Positions 1-12,289 of a stretch of DNA of 64,000 nucleotides are shown in pieces (positions within the stretch are counted from its first letter, which is position 1; every line of letters begins with the position of its first letter). The DNA is taken from contig NW_020312828.1 of the NCBI RefSeq assembly GCF_003265705.1, positions 54,603,137 to 54,667,136 on the forward strand, given 5' to 3'. Source of the stretch: Callorhinus ursinus. Lineage: Eukaryota > Chordata > Mammalia > Carnivora > Otariidae. The translations under genes were made by a program, and so were the position numbers. The notes beneath the pieces were generated by a model. The model saw only the letters and a program-made list of their open reading frames with translations. It ran no database searches and was not told where the DNA came from.

Positions 1-520
1 TATGTCAGTTATATCTCAGCGAAAGAAAGAAGTGTCAGGAATGTCACAATTAGAAATGAGCAGAATAGACACCAAATAAATATATTCATGACATCAAAAA
101 CAAAATAAAAATGAGCAGAAGACATGAAAATAGAGAGGCACAGATAGCTAATAAATATATGAAATATGTTCTTCCCTCATAAATAAAGGAATTTTAAAGG
201 AATCTCCTGTGGTTAAAGGAATCATAAAAACAAGGAGATTTTTTTTTTCACCTTTTAGATTTTCAAAATTTGGTTGAATTGACCCAGTGCTTTGAGGATA
301 TTGGGAAGATGGTGAGCTCATATACCATTTTGGGTGGAGTTAATTGTTAATTATTAATTATTAAAAATTTGGAGGAGGACATTTCTACTATTTATCTAAA
401 GTTTAAATGACATCTCCTTTGACCAAGTAATCTTACTTCTAGGAAGTACTCATATTTGCATACATACAAGCACATTGGACTCTAGAGGATTGTTTGTAAT
501 AGTAAAAACTTTCTGGAGGC
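1..520. other. Unique AT-rich DNA, no gene seen
   Basis: No open frame of note, no recognised repeat and no RNA gene. There is a short homopurine stretch and a run of ten T at about 240-249. Confidence 0.6.
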
Positions 521-1000
521 TAATAGTCATTGAGTGCTTACTTTGTGTTAAACACAGTTTTAAGGGGTGCCTGGGTGGCTCAGTCGTTAAGCGTCTGCCT
601 TCGGCTCAGGTCATGATCCCAGGGTCCTGGGATTGAGCCCTGCATCGGGCTCCCTGCTCTGCGGGAAGCCTTCTTCTCCCTCTCCTGCTACCCTGCTTGT
701 CTTCCCTCTCTGGCTATCTCTCTCTCTCTCTCTCTCTCTGTGTCAAAAAAAAAAAATCTTAAAAAACAAACAAAAAACCCCACAGTTTTAAGATTTTTAT
801 ATGTATTAGCTTATTTAATCTCCATAGCAGTCCTCGGAGGTAGGTAATTTGTTATTCCATTTTATAGATGAGGAAACTAAGGCACAAGAAGTTAAGTCAC
901 TGGTCTGAGGTCTGCTTATTAGTGGAAATGAAATTGAATCCAGACAGTCTGGCTTCACTGTCTGCTCTTAACCACTGTCTACATTACTTCTTGATAAATG
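521..1000 (-). repeat. MIR SINE, split by a CanSINE
   Basis: The text 'attgagtgcttactttgtgtta', continued after the CanSINE by 'tagatgaggaaactaaggcac' and 'cttaaccactgtctac', follows the reverse complement of the mammalian-wide MIR consensus. The element is interrupted at 564/565, where a CanSINE inserted and duplicated cacagttttaag. The 60-codon frame at 868-1050 lies inside this MIR and is not a gene. Confidence 0.85.
565..780 (+). mobile_element. CanSINE (tRNA-derived carnivore SINE) inside MIR
   Basis: Complete head, internal promoter-like region, (TC)n stretch at 717-740 and A-rich tail. It is flanked by a perfect 12-bp target duplication, cacagttttaag, at 553-564 and 781-792. The intact duplication and consensus-like head suggest a fairly young insertion. 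Confidence 0.95.
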
Positions 1001-1279
1001 GTGGTACAGATTCGCAATTGCTTAGCCACAGTTTTGATATTCAGCTCTGATAACCTGAAAGCGCTAATTATAGAACACTTGATGGAAAATCTGACCTAAC
1101 CCAGTTCAAATGGCAGCAATGCCTGAAATGAACTAACATGAAGCTATTTATAGTTATTATTTATCCTACTTAGTGACATATTAATTCATGTTTCACTGCA
1201 AAAATGTTATTGTGTTTGATTGTAGGGTGATGTTCCATACCCTGCTGGAGATTCATAATATATGGCATATACCATGTAT

Positions 1280-2300
1280 ATGGAGGACTAGATGTTTAGG
1301 GGATAAAATTAGTAGTAGTGGAAAATTGGAGTGGAATGAAGGAGAGAGAGGCTTGAAGAGTGACGCATAGATTAATAACTTGCAAACCTATGGATCGTTG
1401 AGCCATTCACTCAGAGAAAATTACAATGGAATGGGTTTGGAGGAAGCATGAGTTTAGCTTGATGTGCCTTTGAGACAGCAGCTGGGACATCAGGTAAATA
1501 GTTGTATATATTGATATGGAAGTCAAGGAAAGCTCCCTGCTGGAGATTGAAATTTGTGTTTCAAAAGTAGGGTGTGTGAGGGGCACCTGGGTGGCTCAGT
1601 CATTTGAGCTTCTGACTCTTGATTTCAGCTCAGGTCATGATCTCAAGGTTGTGAGATTGAGCCCGGAGTCAGCTTCTGCACTCAGCGGGGAGGCTGCTTG
1701 AGATTCTCTCTCCCTTTGTTCATCCCCCCCACTCTGTCTCTCTCTTTCTCTCTCTCTCTCTCTCAAATAAATAAATAATAAATAAATAAGATGTGTGAAA
1801 TGCTGTTGACATATCAAGTAAGACAGGACTCAATTTAGCTATTTATAGATTATCGACAACTTTAGTAAGAGCTGTTTCCATGGAATGTTATTAGTGGAAT
1901 CCTGGACTGAAGAGCGAGTGGGAGGGTGGAAATGGAGATAAAAAGTACAGGAAACACTCTCAAGAAGGTTGGCTGTTAAGGGTGGAGAGGAAGAAAAGTG
2001 CTAATTGGAGGACGCTGTGAGGTTAGAGAGAAGATTATTGAAATTTGAGCATGCTTAAGAACACAAGATGGAAAAGGCATAATCAATATGCAGGTTTTCT
2101 GAGTAAATGGGATGGTGTAGGAGCCAGAAGGCTGGTGGAGGAAGAGGCCTTAACAGGAGGAGGAATAGGTGTTCACTTGTTTAGGAGAGAAGGAGAATGG
2201 AACATGTGCTAATTCTGTGTGCACATAGAATGTTTGGAGTCAAGAAGAGGAAGAGGTCCCATTAGATAACTTCAAGTTAATGCCTCATTTTGTGGGCAGG
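1280..2300 (+). repeat. Old medium-reiterated interspersed repeat, split by a CanSINE
   Basis: Phrases such as 'agcttgatgtgcctttgagaca' at about 1456, 'tggagattgaaatttg' at about 1541 and 'ctctcaagaaggttggctgttaag' at about 1957 match, in order, a repeat family I recall from many mammalian loci but cannot name with certainty. The CanSINE at 1581-1788 interrupts it. No coding capacity. The 3' limit is uncertain. Confidence 0.5.
1581..1788 (+). mobile_element. CanSINE, diverged subtype
   Basis: The head is 'gggcacctgggtggctcagtc' and then reads 'tcttgatttcagctcaggtc', which marks an older subtype than the copy at 565. It has a CT-rich middle and an AAATAAATA tail. The flanks share 'tgtgtga' (about 1573 and 1792), a decayed target duplication. 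Confidence 0.92.
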
Positions 2301-2614
2301 GGATGCGCATGTAGATTTCATGATAGGAGAAGAGATTTATTAATTGTGGCAGATCATTAAAGAGACCAGTAGAAGAGTCTGTTGAGATGAGAGTTAATTC
2401 CTTATTTTGGTATCAAACTAGCATTTTCTCCAGTAAGGCTTTCTCCTAATAAAGCTGTTAGGATATAGGTATAAAAACATCCCCCACAGAGAGCATTATA
2501 CCCCTTCAAGCAGACCCCTCTCTGTTTAAAGAATAGGTTGTTGGCCCCAAAAAGTATAATTGTCCATTTCTAAATAATTACTGTTTCCAAAGTAATAATA
2601 TGAAAGTTATAGTG

Positions 2615-2850
2615 TAGAGTTTAAATCAAGTTTGGGCTCAGAATTAAGTGGTTTTGCTTGGAATTCTAGCTCTGCATTTACTCAGCTGGGTGTCCTTGGG
2701 CAAATTATTTCATTTTCCAACTAACTGCCTCTTCTCTTATAATTGGTTAATTAATGGAGAACAGAATAGTCCTTGCACCTAAGAAGTATTCAAAAGATGT
2801 GAGACCCTGCCCAGGCCCTGATAGATAGTAAGTGAAGGAGTCAATAAACC
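2615..2850 (+). repeat. MIR SINE
   Basis: Sense MIR text: 'ctagctctgcatttactcagctggg' followed by 'tgtccttgggcaaattatttc', equivalent to the consensus core 'ctctgccacttactagctgtgtgaccttgggcaa'. The 3' end is poorly preserved. Confidence 0.75.
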
Positions 2851-3114
2851 AGGCAGTATGGCTTCAGAGTCTAGGGTTCTTAAATAGTATGTAAGAATAG
2901 TATGCTCCTTCTCAAGGAGCCCACATGTTAGTTGCCATTTTTTAAATTTATAAATATCATCTAAACAAATACGGACTTTTGAAGTATGCTCTTATATTTT
3001 TAGTTTGTTCACTAAAAGTCAATGAAGAATAAGTAGTTCATAAAATATGCTCTGCAAGACTGTTTTGAGTGATTTAGTGACTATGGCTAGATCCCTCTCA
3101 ATGTGTTGGCATTA

Positions 3115-3350
3115 AGCGGGGGAGAGTGAGGGAGGGAGGGAGAAAGAGAGAGAGAGAAAGGCTGAGAGAGACAGAGAGACACCAGACAAGGAGAAAGTTC
3201 TCTGGTGTTTGTGTCTTTTCTTATAAGGGCACCAATCCCATTCATGACAGCTCTACCTTCATGACCTAATCATCCCCCAAAGGTCCCACCTCTTAATACC
3301 ATCACATTGAGGGTTAGGGGCAACATGAACGTTTAGTCCCCTACACTCCT
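3115..3350 (-). mobile_element. ERVL-MaLR-type LTR fragment (antisense)
   Basis: After a GA-rich tract (3118-3180) the sequence reads 'tcttataagggcaccaatccc', 'catgacctaatcatccccc', 'ggtcccacctcttaatacc' and 'atcacattgagggttagg'. This is the reverse complement of the same LTR type found on the plus strand at 19811-20162. It is a non-coding LTR remnant; no internal retroviral sequence is seen. Confidence 0.75.
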
Positions 3351-5425
3351 GGATACTATTTGTGAATTTAAAATATTTGTTAAATGAATCGCTCATTTAA
3401 CAGGAAATAGAAAGTATCAAGGATAGTCTTGTATCAGGGTTAACTATATTCTTTATTTCTTATGGATTTCAGCATCAGTGTTCCTTGGCTTCTTGGTTTC
3501 TCAGTTTCTCTTAGATTTTTTTTCTATATAGGTATTATTTTAGCTCTTTCTGTTTCTCTGCCTCACTGTTTTCCCCCAAAAGTGTTTCTTGCCATTTCTT
3601 CTGTGTCCCTCAGTTCTAGGTATTTATGGGTTTTGCTAGTTAATCCTTGGACCTTTTAAACCTGATATATGGAGATCTGTGTTTCCCTGTAAGATAACTG
3701 CCTACTTTTTAAATGGTGATACTGAATAAAACCTTGGTTTCTTAGAATAATTGGAATGAGTTACTCTATTCCGCTTACCAGAGTCTTCTATGGACATCTC
3801 GTAAACAGTTTGGGTATTTCATGTTCTGTGTTTTAATCATTTTGGAACAAAATATTTCATTAGTTTGCTTTACTTGTAAAAGTATAATGTCTGTTTACCA
3901 TATAGACAATATGATCTCTACCAGTAATCATAAAGATTCTGATTGTTTCTTAACTTGTTACATTAATATAATTTTCAAATTGAAGTATTTAAATGGTCTT
4001 TTGAAAATGATGATACAAAAAAAAAGAAAGAAAATGGTGATACATTTACCTCTTGAGAAAAAGTCAGTATTTGACTTTGTATAAGCACAATAAATTATAT
4101 TTTCCTTATCCTTCTTTTATTCCATAGTTCATAACCCATGTTTATATATCCAGAAATGTGTTTCTTTACAATGTGATACTTCATTTTGTTGTGTGTCAGA
4201 AAAGATAATTTAAAATATGTCTTTAGTGTCACAGGAGAAGTATTATTCATTTAATATCAACAATTTGAAACAAATAAAAATGCATTCAATTTAGAATCAT
4301 TTCGGTTTTTAAACTTTTCTACTTTGTGCTTAATTTCAATCATGCCTTTCTCCATTCACCCTCCACCTTCCCCCCAAAAAGACTAGGATTAGAATCACAG
4401 ATTGTATTCAAAGCTACTGAGGAACAGTATTTCATCTTAATGTTTGGTGCCATGCCCAGTATGTGGCAAGACTCTACAGATCATGAAAATCAACATTATC
4501 ATTAATGTCTTAACACCAATAATTTGAAGGAAGAACAACCCTTAATTTAAAAATAAAAGTGAATCAGCACTAAAGATGTTGCTGCCACCAGAAGTCTTAT
4601 TCATCAGAATACTTTTAACATAATATTTTAACTATAAATTATGGAAAATTGTCTTCACAAGAAACAATGAAAGAAAGAAAAATGGAAAAAACATTTATGA
4701 AGTTATTATAGGGTGAACATGGGTAAAGTTTGAATATTTCTCCACTTGAGGAATTGCTATGGCTTTAATAAAAAGGACATTTTTTCATACCTATACTTAC
4801 TATTATCGACAAAATTGAAATTGTTTTCTGGTGACTATATTAATCACTATAAAAGTAATTTACTCAGTTTTCATTGCATTTAGTGCTTTCCTAGGTATAT
4901 ATAGAGAAGTACATGGGTTTTGATTTTTATAGGAAAAAAATACATATATTCATTCTGTCAAGGAAGATTATACCTTTTCTAATACAGTGACATAAGCATC
5001 CATTGTTTAGTGTAGAATACTGCATTAAATAGATTTCTATTGACTTTAGAAAACTTTATCTCAAGAATGAAGAATGAAGCTAAGTAGTGGAATCACACAC
5101 AACCGTCTGATTTCACCAAATCCTCTTCTTAATTTCCACAACTTTGACTGACACCATTAATCACCTCCTTAGTCTGGAAGCCTGAAGGTCTCATGATTTT
5201 TATTACAATAACCTTCCCATTTCTCTTCTTCTCAGATTGTGCCTCTTTCTCTTCTGCTTTAAATGTGGCTCCCTCCTAGGGATACACTTTGGTGTTTTAT
5301 TTTTTTCTGCACATTTCTTCTCAATAATTGTTCCAGTGTAAATTCCATAGTTTTAAGGTATACTAAACTATACAAGAAGCATTTTAGAGATTCTTGAATT
5401 TATTCTTTTATCAAAAATTATAATT
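3351..5425. other. Unique AT-rich DNA, no gene seen
   Basis: Only short open frames occur here, the longest being 87 codons at 3821-4084, with no domain, no splice context and no biased composition. No repeat family was recognised. Confidence 0.6.
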
Positions 5426-5545
5426 TCTATGTATCCATCATAGGTGCTGGGGAAGCAAAGATGAAAAAGATACAATCCCTGCTCCTTATTATCTCAGAGC
5501 CTAGAGAGAAAGAGAGGTATGGAAACAAACACTCTTCTACAGTGT
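5426..5545 (+). repeat. Ancient MIR/L2-like fragment
   Basis: 'ggtgctggggaagcaaagatg' followed by 'acaatccctgctcc' matches a very common ancient mammalian repeat phrase (ctggggatacaaagatgaa...gtccctgccct). The family assignment is loose. Confidence 0.45.
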
Positions 5546-6652
5546 TTCTTAAGGACCATATTAGGAAAAAAAAAAAGTGCCATAGTGAGGAGAGAGTGAC
5601 CAATTCCACTCTTAGGGGAAAAGCACCAGCAGCCAACCATCAAGGCAAGCATTTCCAACAAACTGCTGGCTACTTGTACCCAGGAGTTCCAAACAAATGC
5701 ATATTTTACTTCATACTCACTTTCCTCAGTCTTCTTGATGTGCCAGTCTGAGCCAAGAACCATGAAAGGAATAAAGTTCAAAAAATATAATGACTTGCAG
5801 AAGATCCTAGTCTTGAAATTTTTCTAACTCAGCACCTGCTCTTCTCACAATCAGGAGAACCTCGAGTAACTCAGAAAACATGTGATAAGGAAACTCCTAT
5901 TATGACTGTCTTTGTTATGGTGTGTGTGTGAGCGTGTGCATGTGCACACGCAGTAGGTGGGGAGGATTGGTGTTTTAGCAAGTGTGGACAGATGGTGAGC
6001 TTGCCTGGTACTTAAATAAGAAATTTGGATATTGGGATGGGTTGTGAGCTTCCAAGTGAGAAAGCAAATTGAAGCAAAAGATCTGGGCTGCTAAATGCTC
6101 TAGGGGATTCCCTATGAGTTTAAGAAATTTCTCCCTGAGGCATTTCTCTCAGATTTCCCCCCACCTTCTGTTTTGCTGTTTTGCCTTTTTTACTCTTTAA
6201 TTAATCTCTTCTTTAATTTTCATATTGTTTTGGTTGTGTTAAATTTTAGTCTCTTTCATTTAAAAAATATTATTTTGACAGTTCTTAGTATATTTTTAAT
6301 TTTTTTCAAAAAATTAATTATTATTCATTTTAATCAGTGATTTTTAATTGGTCCTTTCCCGATCTATTTCTTTTGTCATTTCTAAATGCATATTTCATAA
6401 TTTCTTATTGTATTTTATGAGTGTTATTCCTGTATTTTCTCCTTGTTAATTCCTAGGACAAAACTTCTTTTTCCTTATTCTTCCATTATTTTTTATCTGG
6501 ATTGAATTCTTCTGTATATCTAAGTAATTTGTGGACACACACATTTATATACACACACACATCAATGATAGCACCACTAATCAATGACAAATATATGTTT
6601 TACAAAGAAACTGTCTAACTCTATATAAAAAATTCATTCACACAAGAAGGAT
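5546..6652. other. Unique AT-rich DNA, no gene seen
   Basis: Overlapping frames on both strands around 5461-5781 (up to 96 codons) show no recognisable protein features. A short TG-rich stretch lies at 5920-5950 and a CA-rich stretch at 6535-6562. Confidence 0.55.
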
Positions 6653-6672
6653 CTCTATTTGGGCTAGATTTA

Positions 6673-6912
6673 TTTATTTATTTATTTATTTATTATGATT
6701 TTTTTTAAGATTTTATTTATTTATTTGACAGAGAGAGACACAGCGAGAGAGGGAACACAGCAGGGGGAGTGGGAGAGGAAGAAGCAGACTTCCCGCCAAG
6801 CAGGGAGCTTGATGCGGGGCTCAATCCCAGGACCCTGGGCTCAATCCCAGGACCCTGGGACCACGACCTGAGCCTAAAGCAGACGCTTAACGACTGAGCC
6901 ACCCAGGTGCCC
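6673..6912 (-). mobile_element. CanSINE with an internal 20-bp tandem duplication
   Basis: Reverse-complement CanSINE: (TTTA)n tail at 6670-6695, GA-rich middle, and head ending 'gactgagccacccaggtgccc'. A 20-bp target duplication flanks it at 6653-6672 and 6913-6932 (ctctatttgggctagattta versus ctctatttgggttaaattta, 2 differences). A 20-bp unit starting ctcaatcccagg occurs twice in tandem at 6820-6839 and 6840-6859, where other copies have it once. Confidence 0.95.
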
Positions 6913-6939
6913 CTCTATTTGGGTTAAATTTAGTTGTGA

Positions 6940-7190
6940 AAGGTAAAACAATAAGAGTTAATAGAAAAAAAATAGTCTCCTATTTTACAAAGAAAAACTC
7001 CTTAAATTTTCAAAGCCTAAACCAGAAGGCAAAGAAATTGATGAATTACATCTAAATAAAATATTTGTTATGTTAACTAACTGGAATTTAAATAAAAACA
7101 AAACAAAACAAAAGGGAGACCATAAACAAAGTTAATGGATGACACAATGGGAGAAGAGATTTGCAATGTTTAAAACTACTAAGATTTTAT
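6940..7190 (+). mobile_element. Old LINE-1 ORF2 fragment (sense)
   Basis: 'gaaattgatgaattacatc' and later 'gggagaagagatttgcaatg' follow the order of the carboxy-terminal part of LINE-1 ORF2, around the 'gggagaaaatatttgcaa' landmark. It is heavily decayed with no open frame. Confidence 0.55.
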
Positions 7191-7288
7191 TTCTTCGTCA
7201 TTTAAAATATCATGTCTTTAAAAAAAATCCTATTTATCTTACCAAGTTTTTTAAAAGTGAATTTTCTTTTCTTATATATGTGTATATA

Positions 7289-7491
7289 TTTTTTTAATAA
7301 AGATTTATTTATTTATTTTAGAGAGGGAGAGAGCACATGACCCCAGGGGAGGGACAGAGGAAAGGGGAGGGAAGTAGACTCCCCACTTAACGCAGAGCCC
7401 AGTGAGGGGCTGGATCCCAGGAACCTGAGATCATTACCTGAGCTGAAACCAAGAGTTGGCCTTTCAATTGACTGAGCCACCCAGGTGCCCC
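7289..7491 (-). mobile_element. CanSINE, diverged subtype (antisense)
   Basis: Tail 'aaagatttatttatttatttta', GA-rich middle and head 'gactgagccacccaggtgcccc' at 7470-7491. The 'ctgaaaccaagagttggcc' version of the head marks the older subtype. No clear target duplication. Confidence 0.9.
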
Positions 7492-7584
7492 GTGTGTATT
7501 GTTTTTGTAATTTTAAAAATGATTAGTGTTTTGGTGTGTGTGCAAAATGTATAGTAACAGTGGAGAAAAACATTGTGTTTCTCA

Positions 7585-7705
7585 AGGCATGGTTCAAAAA
7601 TTGTCTCTGTTGGAACTTGGTTAATTGGTTTTAAATGCAGATTCCTGGTCTCGTACTAGCTTTATTTAAACTCACTCTGGCTTTGGGTGATTCTTTTCCA
7701 CACTG
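7585..7705 (-). repeat. Possible MER5/hAT fragment
   Basis: 'gttggaacttggttaattgg' and 'aaatgcagattcctgg' resemble the MER5A-type phrase 'aacttgttagaaatgcagattctcgg'. The match is short, so this is tentative. Confidence 0.35.
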
Positions 7706-8335
7706 TAAGAGGTGGAAATAGTTTTCTGCTTCTAGCTATCTCTGTAGTGAAGAAGTAGGATTTATTTCTTCCCAGCAATCCCCGTAGAGACCCATAATTC
7801 CTTTAACAGGTTGATTCTACAATTTGTTCTTCAGAAATCCTTACCATCCTTTGGCTACTGGCACTTATATACATGGTAATTTCATTGTAATTTTCTCTGT
7901 ATCGGAGGTACAAAAGATTTAATGGAATTGTTTTTCCTTTGGATAGGTTGGTTTAATTTTTATATGAGTAGCTATATATTTTAAAATCCATACTCTGAAG
8001 AAATTGCTTCTTTTCTCACAATATGCCCTGCCATCAATGGTATTGCTAGTGGAAGGATAAGTGGAAAAGTGGGTAAAGTAAAACAAAAAATTAAGAATTT
8101 GGGGGGAATAAAGATGGTCATTTTCCCACAATGATGCTTCAGATATTGAAGGTTCTGAGTTTCCACTTCTTAAGGATAAATACCTCTTATCTATGTTCAA
8201 ATCTGAAGATTTGACAAGAGTCTTAGAATTCAAGAAAAGAGCATTTTGTATATTGGCAAAATCCTGCTACCATCTTGGTAGCTCCCCTAATGATCACAAG
8301 TGAAGACAATCAACGTTGATTTAAATGATTAGTGA
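7706..8335. other. Unique DNA, no gene seen
   Basis: A 104-codon frame on the minus strand (7919-8233) has no recognisable domain or signal sequence and is treated as chance. Confidence 0.5.
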
Positions 8336-8336
8336 A

Positions 8337-8552
8337 GATTAGAAGTAGTCAAACTTTTTCTGTAAAGGGCTGAAGGTAAATATTTTAGATTTTGTGGACT
8401 GTATGCTCTGTTACAATTGCTTTACCTTTGTAGTGTGAAAGCAGCCATAGACAATACACTAACGGTGGCCATGGCTGTGTTTCAATAAAACTTTATTTAC
8501 AAGGACAGTTTATAGATTTGGCTCACAGCCTGTATTTTCCAGACCTCTAGCT
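8337..8552 (+). mobile_element. Non-autonomous hAT-type DNA transposon (MER family)
   Basis: 'agtcaaactttttctgtaaagg', 'tattttagattttgtggact', 'gaaagcagccatagacaata' and 'gtttcaataaaactttattt' are successive landmarks of a widespread non-autonomous mammalian element. The terminal texts 'agtcaaac' and 'agacctct' correspond to its inverted ends. It has no coding content. Confidence 0.75.
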
Positions 8553-9985
8553 CAGATATAAAACACATTGTATCATATTTAGCTGTGATGTGTAATTCAG
8601 GATTGGTTATTGACCCTAAAGATCAAGTCAGGAGCTCAGTAGAGGGATTTGTATTGGTAGCAGAAAAATAGATATCCTGGTATGGAGACTTATCAACACA
8701 AAGTCATAGTTTATTAAATGTGAATGTGTTTACAATGACAAATTAATGCCCTATAAAAAGATAAACTAGTGGGTTTCCATTTCCATGGAGATTTTATGTA
8801 ACATAATGGCCTTTTCACTATTCCATTTTAAGTAATTACCATTAGCAATGAGGTTATTAATTCGATATAATTAAGGGATGTGAAGGTCAGCTAGCATTGC
8901 AATGTATCCATCACTAAAATTTCCCTATATTTTCCCACATTTTATAATTGAGATTTCTTGTCAGACTTTTCAATATTATTTTGAGATTTGGCTATTCCTA
9001 CCAAAGTGAAATGAGATTATTAAGAAATAGTCAACATTAATTCACATTAAACATTCCATTTAGCATATTTTTCCTGTTATGTTAATCAGAAGAGGTTTTC
9101 ATTCATCTCCAATGTACCCTTGCTCAGTGTGGGTGAATGGAAGGGACATCATATACTGATCTCAGTCAGATTTAATGAGCTGCAGTTACTTGTTAGCTTA
9201 TGTTCTTCTGCCACCTTTCTTCTTCTCTTGCCCAGTGACCCAAACAGCCATTACAGTGGCCTTACTTGTACATTTATCATGTCCTTTCTGATTGGATTGC
9301 TTTTGAAAGTCAGGCATTTTGAGCTTGCAACCCTTACTTGCACATGTCAATCTCCGTATATAGGGTTACCCTTAAAACATAACCAGTCACTTTCTAGTTC
9401 TTTAATAAGTGAAATAAAACTGGAAATCATATTCTCCATATAATATATGGCACTGAGAAAGTAAACATTAAAAGATTACTTAATAGGAAAAAAATACTTT
9501 AAAATATTGCTGAGCATAGTCTTATTATAAATTCCAAATTTAAAAGGGTTTTCTAGAGCTCTCAGTTTATCTCTGAGAAGTCTCTGTTGTAAGCATCACA
9601 GAAAAATGGGTACTAATTTTATGGAAGTTCTTGGGAGGCAGGTGCCGCAGTCTTTCTGGATTTCATCATGTCACTACTCTTTGAGGAGTGGTGGACAGTG
9701 TGTCACACAGTATGACGACAATAAAATGGGCGATATTTTCCCCATGGCTGTTCTGGCACCTACAGGTCATGTGACAGCAAAAGCTTACCTCTCTTACTTC
9801 ACAGTCCTTGTGAAATTTTCTTGATCATTTTACAATCCCTATTTCTCTTTCATTCTGTTTCATTCCCTCTCCATTTTCATTGCTGCAGTTGAATAGCTCA
9901 TTGTTATCTCACTTATTGGATTTATCTGCTGACTGACTTTTATAACATCATCCTTGACTTCTGTAATTCTTCCTTTACACATCAA
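8553..9985. other. Unique DNA, no gene seen
   Basis: A 107-codon plus-strand frame (9120-9443) encodes a hydrophobic peptide with no recognisable family and no splice or promoter context. It is regarded as a chance frame. No repeat was recognised. Confidence 0.5.
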
Positions 9986-9989
9986 AATG

Positions 9990-10085
9990 AATTTTCTTAC
10001 TTGCAGAAATGATTATTTCACTTTCCTTATCAAAATTTTTCAAGGACTCCAAATTTTTTCTAAGAAGAAAATTTGGAATCCTAAA
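9990..10085 (+). repeat. Possible L2 fragment
   Basis: 'ttatcaaaatttttcaaggactcc' resembles the ancient phrase 'ctcaaaaccctccaatggctcc' also seen, better preserved, near 24600. Weak. Confidence 0.3.
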
Positions 10086-10089
10086 CATG

Positions 10090-10370
10090 CTATCTTAGTC
10101 TAGGTTCATTGGAAAACAGAGCCTAAGACAAAGACTCTCATGCATGTGGTTAAGTTGGGAAGCAATCCAGGGAGCATGAACCTTCCCTGAGCTGATATGG
10201 CCTGTGTTATTTCTGGGCAGAAGCTTTTAAGAATTAGTGTTGTTGCCATGTTCCCTTTTCCCCACCATGGTGACTGGTGAAATATCACATGACAGCCTGA
10301 TGGAACAGAGCCTTCACTGGCCACTGAGTTTTTGAAGTTGTCACTGCTGCATATCTAGCTAATAAATGTC
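10090..10370 (+). repeat. Possible old LTR/MaLR remnant
   Basis: 'ggttcattggaaaacagagcc' and 'ctcatgcatgtggtt' are phrases known from medium-reiterated mammalian repeats. The end, 'cactgagtttttgaag...tgctgcatatctagctaat', resembles the 3' part of MLT1-type LTRs. The subfamily is not certain. Confidence 0.4.
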
Positions 10371-12285
10371 CTTACTGTGGCCATGAAAGCCACAAACTTT
10401 GTCTTTCTTTTTTTCCATCCTCTGTTTTTACCCCATGCTTGTTACCTCATATTCTCAGATGGTTGGTACAACTCCAGGAATCATTTCAGGGTTCAAAGCA
10501 GGAGAAACAATAAGGAGGGGTGGGTACCAGGTACATTATTCCTTTTTACCCAGAATGCAAAAAAACCTGAGAACATTTTCAGCAGATTTCCTTTACCTCT
10601 CCTTGGCCAAGACTGAATTAAGTGGCCTCCACTACGTATAAGGGAAGTTGTGGAAGTGGGCACAATGCCACCCCAACAGAAATTGGGAAGAAGGGAGAAT
10701 TGTGAGCAGGCAATTGACAGTATATGCCACAACCAAGGGTACAGTTACCGTGGGAAAGGTTCCTTTTCCAAATTAAGAAGAAAACACTCAGTGCCATAAC
10801 TAGGCCAAACTCCATTGGGATAAACTCAAAATCTTCATTTCAAGTCAGTAATGAACTACTGAAAACTACCTTTGGAATAATTTCACTTTGTATGCCAACC
10901 CATAAATTTTTTGAGCTAACCCCCATTTCCCAGATTATTGTTATACAGTTATAGGGGCTTTAGTAAAAACAAAAAAAGATCTGGCTGAGGCAAGATGTAT
11001 CTGAACTTATCACTTTTTCCCATATACAAGGCACTTCATTCTGCTATGAAGGAGAATTAGATTGATCTGCTCATGATATTCTTCCACAAAAAGGTATTAG
11101 AGGGACTTACATATTTTTTGAAGACTTAAGTAATTATGAATTCAGTTATTGTACAAAGCTTATTGATCTTTCAGAGATTTAAAATCAACTGGTGATATGT
11201 TCCAATACCTTAATAAATATTAGGGTTGCTGAATTTTATATCCACATTACTATACTTTCACTTTCATATTTTCCATTTTTGGGAAATCACATGTACTGCT
11301 CTTATCCTCCTTCTTCTTTTTAAAATAAATCTCTTTAAAATGGCATGCTCGTTTTTAGAAGAGTTCCACTTTTAATTTGGACTTCTTGATGTACATTATA
11401 CAAAATCAGTGCTGCTTTTTATATTTTAAAATCCTCCGTTCATGGTATAATGTGTTTAGCATATGTATGGGGGTGGTGGCTGAGAAGATAGGCATTTCAG
11501 CAACAGTCTTTCCTAAACTTGAGGGCTGTCCTCTGATTTGGTTTGAAAATCTAATCACTAGTCATTTTTTGAGTTCCTTGAAGATCTTAAATAATATGGA
11601 AATGTACAAAGCCTGCTAATGTTTATAGCTGTTTTTCCTTAGGTTACCTGATAATGCAAATTCTTTCCCCTGATTCTAATATATGAAAGGTTGGGCTGAA
11701 GTTGCTGTTTCCTTGCTTTGCTTGATCATCAAGGTTATGATTTTGGAAGACATGTTTATGGTTCACTTTGAAGTGGCTTCACTTCAAAATAGCCGGTAGA
11801 GGCTTTAGCATCTTGAACATCAGGCATTCTTTTCAGCTTCTCTGGTCTACTAGTTTATCACAGGACTGGAAAGTATTGGTTAGTTAGAGAACGTGACCAG
11901 AGACTGGATCTCCTAGGATTCACTTTGAAGCCCATGAGGTCTGTGACCAGATCTCAGTCCTATGAATGTGTGAAACTCTTGGGAGAGCCATATGAGATTC
12001 TTGAAAGAAATTTGGTGTAAAATATTCTTGTACTAATTACATTACAATTGACATTAAAAGTAATAGAATATCCTTTAAAATATTTAAGACTTGAAGACTC
12101 ATCACGTTGCTATGAGCAAGATGAAATTTAACTATTAAAATACTAAAAGAAAGATTATACTTTTTGTGACACTACTTCACTTGTTCACTTGCATAGTGTG
12201 TACTAAAATATTCACCTTGCCCAAAGAATGGTTAAGCCCTTGACTAGCTTCTGAGAGATAGCTTCGAAGTCCTTGGAATGTCCTG
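10371..12285. other. Unique DNA, no gene seen
   Basis: Several overlapping frames of 65-80 codons occur on both strands at 10377-10954, which is expected of a locally less AT-rich stretch. None has a recognisable domain. Confidence 0.5.
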
Positions 12286-12289
12286 CCTG

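Noticed and set aside
565..780. tRNA gene
   Set aside because: CanSINE heads derive from a tRNA and keep A/B-box-like text, but the copies carry a SINE body, tail and target duplications, so they are SINEs rather than tRNA genes.
7919..8233. 104-codon minus-strand frame
   Set aside because: Ordinary composition, no family, and a second overlapping frame; chance.
9120..9443. 107-codon plus-strand frame
   Set aside because: Hydrophobic with no recognised domain, start context or splice sites; within chance expectation for 64 kb on six frames.
10048..10076. Inverted repeat tccaaattttt...aaaatttgga
   Set aside because: The stem is A/T-rich and imperfect, common by chance in this base composition.
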